Below, one piece after another: positions 56,505-64,000 of a stretch of 64,000 nt of DNA; the first letter of the stretch is position 1; every line of letters begins with the position of its first letter. This stretch comes from Balaenoptera acutorostrata (lineage: Eukaryota > Chordata > Mammalia > Artiodactyla > Balaenopteridae). The notes under the pieces are model-generated. The model worked only from the letters and a program-made list of their open reading frames with translations, had not been told where the DNA came from and did no database searches. The translations under genes were made by a program, and so were the position numbers. The DNA is taken from the NCBI RefSeq assembly GCF_949987535.1, contig NC_080069.1, positions 44,939,269 through 45,003,268 on the forward strand. The letters run 5' to 3'.

Positions 56505-56799
56505 TTTACTGTGTTTGGGGTCTCCTTTTCGCAGGCTGCAGGTTTGTAGTTCCCGTTGTTTTTGGTGTCTGTCCCCAGCGGCTAAGGTTGGTTCAGTGGG
56601 TTGTGTAGGCTTCCTGGTGGAGGGGACTGGTGCCTGTGTTGGTGGATGAGGCTGGATCTTGTCTTTCTGGTGGGCAGGGCTGCGTCTGGTGGTGTGTTTT
56701 GGAGTGTCTGTGACCTTAGTATGATTTTAGGCAGCCTCTCTGCTAATGGGTGGGGTTGTGTTCCTGTCCTGCTAGTTGTTTGGCCTACCCACCTGAGAT

Positions 56800-57400
56800 C
56801 TTGACAGAATCTTCTAAAAATTTTGTCCATTTGTGGTTTACCCCTCCTTAATCCTTTCTCCATCCCAGAAAGTAAGTAATCATTTTAATGCCAAAGGGCA
56901 TTGTGGAATTCCCTTGCTTAATACTCTTGATTGATGTCACATTGCATTAAGGATGAAAACCACATTCAAAGTGCATCCTTCATAGGCCTAAGTGATGTGG
57001 TCCCTGCCCACGTCTCCACCTTCATCTCACAGAGCCCCTCCTTCTCATGCTGCTCCAGCCACAGCCAACTTCTTCCAGTTTTTCATACACTCCTGACTCC
57101 TTCTTGCCCCAGAGAGTCTGTTCATACTTGGGACAATCTTCCTCCTATTCTTTTCTCAGCCACCAATGTAAGTTAAGTCTCTCTGCAACATTTACTCTTT
57201 CATTATAATGCACAGTGTATGCATTCCTTTGTTTATTCATTTTGAATCTCCCCATCCCTCTAGAATGCATGTTCCATGAGGGAAAGGCGTATGGTTGTTT
57301 TGGTTTTCCTTATATTTCTAGTGGCTAAGACAATGCCTGGCATATAGCAAGTGTTCAATAGGTTAAACGAATAAATAAATAAATGGTTAAATAAATGAAT
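56800..57400 (+). mobile_element. L2 LINE fragment
   Basis: The text ccttcatctcacagagcccc, then tgctgctccagccacagcca, gtctctctgcaacatttact, agaatgcatgttccatgagg and caatgcctggcatatagcaa, follows the L2 3' part. It ends in an (AAAT)n-like stretch. The clear match starts near 56990. Confidence 0.8.
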
Positions 57401-57404
57401 AAAT

Positions 57405-57826
57405 CTGATACAAAAATATCAATCAGAAAGCAAAATTACTAGTTTTATCTTTTTATCTATTCATTTAGGATTTCAATTCAGATTTATTTCTAATATATTT
57501 TTAAAAACCTCCTGTTTCTTCTCCATTTAACTCCTATATTTTAGAATTTTGAAAGTAGAAGGAAGGTAAATATCGTTAAATTTAAATTTCCCATTTTATA
57601 GGTAAGGGAAACACTGACTTACTAAGGCCTATCCCATGCCACATATCTTTATGGAATTTATTGGGTTATTTATCCATAGGGTCCCCACTTGAATTTTTGT
57701 GGAAAATAAGGGCAATTGCAGTATAAGCTTTCCCTGTTATAGCGTGATATATATTCTATAGAATGCAATAAATTTAGGGAACAGATTGACTTTTGTGTAT
57801 TCAGACATAAAACAACATTGTGCCTT
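57405..57826. other. unassigned AT-rich DNA
   Basis: No recognised gene. The segment at 57540-57640 (cccattttataggtaaggga, aaacactgacttactaaggc) may be a faint MIR. Confidence 0.4.
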
Positions 57827-57845
57827 AAAAAGTGTTTTACAACAG

Positions 57846-58148
57846 GGCTTCCCTGGTGGCGCAGTGGTTGAGAATCTGCCTGCCAATGCAGGGGACACAG
57901 GTTCGAGCCCTGGCCTGGGAGGATCCTACATGCCGCGGAGCAACTGGGCCCGTGAGCCACAATCACTGAGCCTGCGCGTCTGGAGCCTGTGCTCCGCAAC
58001 AAGAGAGGCCACGATAGTGAGAGGCCCGCGCACCGCGATGAAGAGTGGCCCCCACTTGCCACAACTAGAGAAAGCCCTCGCACAGAAACGAAGACCCAAC
58101 ACAGCCAAAAATAAATAAATAAATAAATAAACCCAAAAGTAAAAAAAA
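57846..58148 (+). mobile_element. cetacean-type CHR SINE
   Basis: Full-length copy: ggcttccctggtggcgcagt, the B-box ggttcgagccctgg, gcgtctggagcctgtgctcc, gcgcaccgcgatgaagagtg, and (AAAT)n plus an A-run. A perfect 19-bp target duplication, aaaaagtgttttacaacag, lies at 57827-57845 and 58149-58167. It is close to the subfamily consensus and so young. The 137- and 110-codon frames through it are SINE artefacts. Confidence 0.97.
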
Positions 58149-58169
58149 AAAAAGTGTTTTACAACAGAC

Positions 58170-59055
58170 AAAATGTTTAGAAGGCAAATACTTTTCCAGA
58201 TCATACATATCAAAGCTTTTAGGCATAATCTCTGTTTTCATTAGTTCATGCTGAACATTGTAAATTAAATCAGACAGTTCCTTTCCAGGTGTTTTCCAAG
58301 TTGTCTTTGACTGATGTTTTGATTATACCTTTTTCTAATTTCCCTAATACGAGGGTAGTGTTTGTACATTTCCTTTAAAATGTATCATTTTCATGGTAGA
58401 GCTCCAGAGCTGCTGTGCAAAGGATAGGATTTTCCTCTGAAACTCTGGGTTGATCACAAGAGGTTATCGGGACAAGAAGTCGATCTGGACTTGGGTTTCC
58501 ACCCATTTTCTTCCAGCTGAAGGGGTAGCACCTAATCTCAGCATCCTTCAGAACCTTGGCTTTTTTCCCGGTTAAGACATCCCATAACATCCTATTCCCT
58601 CCCTACACCTGTGCGTATGCTTCTTCTGCTCTTAATATCATCTTTATCTACTCCATTTTTCAGAGCTAAATCTTACTCGTGCTTTGGGTCAGAGCATATT
58701 GTCCTGATGACTATGAGGCTGGGTTAGATGCTCCTCAAGCACATTCTCAGAACTTTCATACTATCTCTGTCATAGTCTTTACCAAAGTGTACTGTGATGC
58801 CAATCACTTTTCTGCTTGCCGTGAGAAGTTGTAGTTTTACTGTGGACCTGGTCTGGGTCTGTTGCTCACCCAGTACTTAACACAGTACCTGTCACGTTTC
58901 TCAGTAAACATTTGTTGCATGAAGAAACTGCCACTTAACAGCATAATTAAAAAAGAACACTCAAAAATACCAAAATTTATCCTACATTTTATAAAAGTAA
59001 ATGTCCTGCAGATGAGCATGAAGTAAGCATTCTTTTTTGGCTTTAGATATTATTA
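58170..59055. other. unassigned non-coding DNA
   Basis: No recognised gene or repeat. The 71-codon minus-strand frame at 58375-58590 has no known domain. Confidence 0.4.
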
Positions 59056-59059
59056 AAAA

Positions 59060-59228
59060 GGAGACGCAAGAGGGAGGAGATATGGGGATATATGTATATG
59101 TATAGCTGATTCACTTTGTTATAAAGCAGAAACTAACACACCATTGTAAAGCAATTATACTCCAATAAAGATGTTAAAAAAAATAAAAAATAAAAATAAA
59201 ATTCTAAGATTCTAAAAAAAAAAAAAGG
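59060..59228 (+). mobile_element. short young L1 3' end
   Basis: The text aggagatatggggatatatg, then agctgattcactttgttata, agcagaaactaacacaccat and ccaataaagatgttaaaaaa, is the same 3' UTR as the L1 at 53047-56787. The tail is compound: A-rich, then attctaagattcta, then a second A-run. No convincing target duplication was found. Confidence 0.88.
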
Positions 59229-59231
59229 GAA

Positions 59232-60020
59232 GCAGCCATACCAATATTCACTAACATCTCTTGTTAGGACTTAATGACTCACAGGATTTATATTTGACAC
59301 CGAAGTCAGTCTAAAATCACAAGTTAAGGTAAAATGTATTCTTTTAGATCAGACTGATAGAAGTATAGGGCCAGGGTAGAAATTATTTTTAGATTTGCAT
59401 CAGTCTGATATTCTTTAACTTTTATGTTCCCTCATTATTAATGATACCCAGAGAAAAATCTGGAAAGCAAGAATTCACTAGCATTTTAATAATCACTTTT
59501 CCACTCTCTTGGCCACAATCGATTGGTACAGGGTGGACCTTACTATCCCTTCTTTTGGTGTCTGTGATGTGTGTTATAGCTAGAATGACCATTAATTCTA
59601 GGCTTCCCCTATGGTCCTGGACTAATTATGAATAGTGTCCCCCTTTTGCTCCCAAAAGTGTCCTTAATTAAATGACAAATTACATACTCATTCCAACTAC
59701 AAAATCAGAAGTAAAAGAAGTGGCTGAATTATTTGCCTTGTATTCTTCCTATGTTATCCTTTACTGTTAGAGAGGGGCAATGTGGATTCAGCAGCAGGGG
59801 TGGCTGATCAGTATATTGCTCTGCCAATGGTGTGAGCCCTTTGATGCTTTAATTACTTTGAGGAGAGGCAGGGATGGAGGAGAGGGCTGGTGGTTTTCTC
59901 CAGGCTTTGCCTGTGTCTGTCTAGACTGGAGGATAAGTGACCATGATCTCACACAACACACCTCTGGCAACTTACACATGCAGGAGTGAATGTGAGGGAG
60001 GTTGAGAGAAAACAGCTTTT
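59232..60020. other. unassigned non-coding DNA
   Basis: No recognised gene or repeat. Frames of 60-70 codons lack any domain. Confidence 0.4.
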
Positions 60021-60024
60021 ATCG

Positions 60025-60205
60025 AGGGCCTAATATACTATATGCCAGTGATTCACCTGGTCTGGGTCTTTTGCATTTATTACCTCATTCAGTTTTCCCT
60101 ACAGCTCTCTGAGATAGATATGTTCATGTCAGATTTATAGATGAGGAAACTGAGGCTTAGCCAAGTGAGGCAAATTTCCGATGGCCACACACACGTGTTT
60201 TATCA
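60025..60205 (-). mobile_element. MIR SINE
   Basis: The text gcatttattacctcattcag, then agatttatagatgaggaaac and tgaggcttagccaagtgagg, is the reverse complement of the MIR core and 3' part. Well preserved for a MIR. Confidence 0.85.
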
Positions 60206-60384
60206 CCTTGGGTTCTGCATGTGGAGAGAAGATGGGTGGTACTAGTGTGTAAGTTATCAAGTGTAAAGGTATTTGCCAAGTTTCCTTACACCAAAACTAA
60301 GTGTGCTAGGCACAAAATGGTACTTCAGTTTTACTTATGTTTGAATTTCTATTAATTTCCCTGAGAATGAGCATTTCCCCCTAA

Positions 60385-60745
60385 GAGACACAACATGGCC
60401 TCTGAGGCCTTACCTTCCCCGTCCCCGCCTCCCCCTCCAGACTGATCTCACTCCAAACACACCCCTCACTCTGTGTTCCAGCCACACCGGAAGTCTCTCT
60501 GTCCCTGGAATCAAACACGTTCTCTTTCTACTCCACAGGATTGTGCACATTGTTCCCTTCACGAGAAAGTCTCTTCTGCCACCATCGCCCGTGTTTCTGC
60601 CAGCCCATCCCCGGGTTATTGCTTCCCCAGTGAGGTCTCTTCTGGCTTTTCAGACCTGAGTTAGTCCCTTTGTCACATCCTGTTATAGCACATGTACTTC
60701 CTTTCTGGTAAGGTGCATCATACCCGCAATTTCTTACAAGGTTTA
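60385..60745 (+). mobile_element. L2 LINE fragment
   Basis: The text actctgtgttccagccacac, then aagtctcttctgccaccatc, cagtgaggtctcttctggct and gttatagcacatgtacttcc, follows the L2 order (tgctccagccacac, tctctgcctggaa, agaggccttccctgacc, atagcactta). Diverged. Confidence 0.6.
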
Positions 60746-60973
60746 CAATGGCCAAGGTGATATGATGTGTACAGACCGCCACCATATTGCTAGCACTTGG
60801 CGCATCATATTCACGTACATACGAGCCAGCATTAAATATTGGTATTCCACCTGCTTGAATATGGATTCCAGTTATTCAGCCTGACAGTACCTTCATGTCT
60901 AAAGTGTAACCAAACATTTTGTAAAAATTTTAAGCATTAAACAATATGTTCATGAAAACAAACAGAACCAAAG

Positions 60974-61267
60974 GGCTTCCCTGGTGGCGCAGTGGTTGAG
61001 AATCTGCCTGCTAGTGCAGGGGACACGGGTTCGAGCCCTGGTCTGGGAAGATCCCACATGTCGCGGGGCGGCTGGGCCCGTGAGCCACAACTACTGAGCC
61101 TGTGCCCCGCAGCGGGAGGGGCCGCGATAGTGAAAGGCCCGCGCACCGCGATGAAGAGTGGCCCCCACTTGCCGTAACCAGAGAAAGCCCTCGCATGAAC
61201 CGAAGACCCAACACAGCCAAAAATAAATAAATAAATAAATAAAGTAGCTATAAAATTAAAAAAAAAA
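60974..61267 (+). mobile_element. young cetacean-type CHR SINE with a diagnostic tail
   Basis: The head is ggcttccctggtggcgcagt and the B-box ggttcgagccctgg. The shortened segment cgcatgaaccgaagaccc replaces the usual cgcacagaaacgaagaccc. The tail is (AAAT)n, then gtagctataaaatt, then an A-run. A perfect 12-bp target duplication, acagaaccaaag, lies at 60962-60973 and 61268-61279. It shares both diagnostic features with the SINE at 61936-62275. Confidence 0.97.
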
Positions 61268-61279
61268 ACAGAACCAAAG

Positions 61280-61924
61280 AGCTTTAGCTACATGTGTTGG
61301 AAAGACTTCACTCTTATTTGAGTCCATGAAGATAAAAAAGAAATGCATAAGCCTTTTTCTGTTACTATGGAATTGTTTTATTTTATTTGTGAACGGGTTC
61401 ACCGAAAGCTTAATTAGCACTCTTTAGAGCAAAGAAATAATGCCTGACATGGTTCACCATCTATCTGGAGCCAAATTAAAAAGAAAAACGTAAGGTGTGA
61501 AGACTTGGAGGCACTCAGAATGTATCAATTATTTATATTAACATTCATTATCTGACTAAAAGGCAGGATAAAGGCTTTGGGGGAATTGTAGGGTTCATAT
61601 AATTTCTCTCTAATTATTCTAATTTACTGTAATTAAGACATTAAAATAATCCTAAGAGAAAGCAGTAATGTCTTTTAATATCAACTGAGAGGGAGGGAAG
61701 TTATTTTCGATTTTTAGCTTTATTTACTATAACTTTTCAATATGAGAGAAAGACCGGTCCTGACTTGTAAGTTTTTAAAATTATGATTTTTAGAACTCCT
61801 AACGTGAAATTGGATAAAGCACAACTCAAAATTATAACATTTATGTTAAAGTATTTACGCATTCATAAAGTCTATCTCATCAATGATACATATGAACTCT
61901 ATTAAGATCATGACTTACAGAAAA
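61280..61924. other. unassigned AT-rich DNA between two inverted SINEs
   Basis: No recognised gene or repeat. It forms the loop between the inverted SINE pair 60974-61267 and 61936-62275. Confidence 0.45.
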
Positions 61925-61935
61925 AAGGCACTTTT

Positions 61936-62275
61936 TTTTTTTTTTTTTTAAATTTTATAGCTACTTTATTTATTTATTTATTTATTTTTGGCTGTGTTGG
62001 GTCCTCGGTTCGTGCGAGGGCCTTCTCCGGTTACGGCAAGTGGGGGCCACTCCTCATCGCGGTGCGGGGACCGCTCTTCATCGCGGTGCGCGGGCCTCTC
62101 ACCATCGCGGCCCCTCCCGCCGCGGGGCACAGGCTCCAGACGCGCAGGCTCAGCAGCCGTGGCTCACGGGCCCAGCCGCTCCGCGGCATGTGGGATCCTC
62201 CCAGACCAGGGCTCGAACCCGCGTCCCCCGCACTAGCAGGCAGACTCCCAACCACTGCGCCACCAGGGAAGCCCC
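61936..62275 (-). mobile_element. young CpG-rich CHR SINE with a 24-bp duplication
   Basis: Reverse orientation: T-run, aattttatagctac (complement of the diagnostic tail), (TTTA)n, gttgggtcctcggttcgtgc, the head caccagggaagcccc. The target duplication aaggcactttt lies at 61925-61935 and 62276-62286. It keeps an unusually large number of CpG sites, so methylation decay has barely begun. A 24-bp unit is tandemly duplicated at 62051-62074 and 62075-62098. Confidence 0.97.
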
Positions 62276-62289
62276 AAGGCACTTTTAAT

Positions 62290-62875
62290 ATACATTTTTC
62301 ATAATTTCAAGAGTAGAGAAAATACAAAGAAATAAGTATGAGTTAGCTATCCTCTCTGCAGAGGTCATTTCCAGATAGTGATAAGGCTTTGAAAGGCAGA
62401 ATTACAACAACAGATATAAAAAGTATGATATTTATTATTTAAAAAACCCACAGGAACTATCAAAGTAATGCCATGCTGTATTTCCCCTCATGTAATTTTG
62501 AATCCATTTCTATTATAGTTGGGTTGTCTCGGATTGAAAGAAGCATAGTTTAAAATGAAAGTCCACACCATTATTACTAGATGCAGGTTATGTTACCACT
62601 CAAGCCGCTGCCTCTGGGATTTGGGCTTCTTGGAAGCTGAAAAGGTTTTAGGGCACCCCGCCAGTGGTGTAGGCACAGCATGGAAGTATTACAACTTTTG
62701 ATTATTCAAAGACCTTTCAGAGGAAGGTAAGTTGAGGCTTTATTTGAACTCATGAGATATTTTTACAACATGTACTTGTTTGAGTAGTGTTAATTCCTAG
62801 CACGTCAGGGAAAAGCTATGTTTTTAATCTTTCTTTTCCTAGAATATCCAAAGCAACATCAGATAGAACGATGTT
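62290..62875. other. unassigned non-coding DNA
   Basis: No recognised gene or repeat. Confidence 0.4.
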
Positions 62876-62884
62876 TATCTTTTG

Positions 62885-63690
62885 AATTTTTTTTCACTGG
62901 GAAACATAAGCCATAGAGAGGATGTATACAATATATCCACACAGTGTAAAGAATAATACTGACGATTAACCCCAATATAAGCACCATCCAGTGCTTCTGA
63001 AACCCTCCATCAGCTCCTTCAACCGCCTCCCCTCTCTGAGTAATTATCATCTAGGATTGTGTGTATTCATTCATTTACTTTTCTTTATCTGTTCACCAGA
63101 AATGTAGGGCATCCTTGAATAATACTGTTCAAGTCTGATGTTTTTGAACTTTAGAAGAATGGAATGTAATATGTATATAGCAATTGGCTTTTTTTCGTCA
63201 CTCAACATCATATTTTTGAGATTTATCCATCCTGATGTGTGTAGCTTAATTTATTTCATTTCACTGCAACCCATTACATGAATGCACCAAATTCCATTGT
63301 GTGAATTGTTCAAATTCTATTGCATACATTTCATTGTATGAATATATAAGATTATTTGTCCATTTTACTGTTGCTGAACATTTGAGTTATTTCTAGTTTT
63401 CCTCTTTTAGAACAACGCAACTATAACCACTAAGGTCAATCCTATACACACCCCTGGTGCACACTTGAGGGTTTTCCAGAATTGGGGGTTTAATAGCTAG
63501 GAGTGGAACTTCTGGGTCACTGGTCACTGGTTGTTCAACTTTACTTTATAATGCCAAATTGTTCTCTAAATTGGCTTTTACCAATCCCCACATTAATTAG
63601 CACTGCATGAGTGTTCCCATTGTTTCATATACTTGGTAAACAATATCCTAATTTTTCCAGTGGACTGAAAATTATCCAAGAGAGATTAAA
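62885..63690 (-). mobile_element. old L1 3' end
   Basis: In plus-strand order: ataagcaccatccagtgctt, gtttttgaactttagaagaa, cgtcactcaacatcatattt, ttactgttgctgaacatttg, taggagtggaacttctgggt and ataatgccaaattgttctct. This is the reverse complement of the 3' UTR and ORF2 end of an old (L1M-type) element. It is diverged, with no target duplication preserved. Confidence 0.82.
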
Positions 63691-63702
63691 TTTACATATA
63701 GT

Positions 63703-63990
63703 TTTTTTAAAAAAATTAATTTATTTATGGCTGTGTTGGGTCTTCATTTCTGTGCGAGGGCTTTCTCTAGTTGTGGCAAGTGGGGGCCACTCTTCATCGC
63801 GGTGCGTGGGCCTCTCACTATCGCGGCCTCTCTTGTTGCAGGGCACAAGCTCCAGACGCGCAGGCTCAGTACTTGTGGCTCACGGGCCCAGTTGCTCTGC
63901 GGCATGTGGGATCTTCCAAGACCAGGGCTCGAACCCGTGTCCCCTGCATTGGCAGGCGGATTCTCAACCACTGTGCCACCAGGGAAGCCC
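63703..63990 (-). mobile_element. cetacean-type CHR SINE at the window edge
   Basis: Reverse orientation: T/A-rich tail, ggctgtgttgggtcttcatt, tcatcgcggtgcgtgggcct, the B-box complement ggctcgaacccgtgtcc and the head ccaccagggaagccc. The target duplication tacatatagt lies at 63693-63702 and 63991-64000. The window ends on the second copy, so the duplication may be longer. It lies just outside the 3' end of the old L1. Confidence 0.95.
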
Positions 63991-64000
63991 TACATATAGT

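Larger units (their letters stand above)
53047..56787 (-). mobile_element. young L1 with internal deletion, carrying two SINEs
   Basis: Reverse orientation, with a perfect 12-bp target duplication (cccacctgagat at 53035-53046 and 56788-56799). From the 3' end: poly(T) tail complement, 3' UTR, ORF2 C-terminus (53420-53667), SINE, ORF2 (54078-54239), SINE, and ORF2 continuing to about 55822. The sequence then jumps into ORF1 (about 55823-56504) and a truncated 5' UTR (to 56787). The ORF1 endonuclease-side neighbour, the ORF2 endonuclease and much of the reverse transcriptase are missing, so it is dead. Subtracting the SINEs, about 3.0 kb of L1 was inserted. Confidence 0.95.

Noticed and set aside
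57670..58213. Minus-strand frames of 137 and 95 codons and a plus-strand frame of 110 codons
   Set aside because: All cross the SINE at 57846-58148 and show the same SINE-derived peptides as the other copies.
61936..62275. CpG-dense segment that could be taken for a CpG island
   Set aside because: The CpGs belong to a young SINE body. There is no promoter, exon or unmethylated-island context.
1..64000. tRNA genes suggested by A-box and B-box motifs
   Set aside because: All clear A/B-box pairs belong to SINE heads. None folds as an intact tRNA with an acceptor stem.

Overview
This is eukaryotic DNA from a mammal, most likely a cetacean (whale, dolphin or porpoise). The best evidence is fifteen copies of a tRNA-derived SINE. 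Each copy has a Pol III A-box-like start (ggcttccctggtggcgcagt), a B-box (ggttcgagccc) and an (AAATA)n tail. This is the CHR SINE type of cetaceans, hippos and ruminants, and the extended body seen in most copies matches my memory of whale and dolphin copies. Ancient mammal-wide repeats (MIR, L2, old L1, hAT) and younger L1 copies fill much of the rest.

No protein-coding exon, rRNA or tRNA gene, CpG-island promoter or CRISPR array could be supported. The longer open frames fall in L1 ORF1 or ORF2, in SINE bodies, in LTRs, or in one frame-broken block that may be retroviral. The window is best read as intergenic DNA or the inside of a very large intron.

Layout. 0-5 kb: unassigned DNA with one SINE (980-1266) and MIR traces. 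5-6.6 kb: a hAT-like DNA transposon inside a MIR. 6.8-8.7 kb: three solo LTRs in a row, each with its own 4-bp target duplication. 9.9-14.9 kb: a SINE inside a MIR, then a long AT-rich block that may be decayed retroviral sequence, another SINE and an LTR-like end. 15-18 kb: a truncated L1, then three L2 fragments. 19.5-21.6 kb: two short L1 tails, one inside an antisense L2. 22.4-22.7 kb: a small balanced-composition segment that may be a conserved element. 23.2-25.2 kb: L2 and an old L1/HAL1 ORF1 region. 26-31.5 kb: a SINE, an inverted repeat pair, a decayed minus-strand coding block, a (GT)n and a MIR. 33-36 kb: three SINEs and an L1 tail. 37-43.2 kb: old L1, two solo LTRs of one family and an L2 split by another LTR. 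45-46.2 kb: an LTR split by a SINE. 47-52 kb: nested L1s with a SINE. 53-56.8 kb: a 3.7-kb internally deleted L1 carrying two SINEs. 56.9-64 kb: L2s, an L1 tail, MIR, four SINEs and an old L1.

Target duplications on most young insertions fix the nesting order: MIR, L2 and old L1 came first, then LTRs and younger L1s, then SINEs. The points most worth checking are a SINE with a 3'-transduction-like double tail (53680-54064), two neighbouring SINEs sharing a diagnostic tail (61-62.3 kb), three related solo LTRs, the internal deletion of the 53-56.8 kb L1, and the 27.6/28.5 kb inverted repeat. I found no new gene system. Family names come from recognising sequence, not from a database search.
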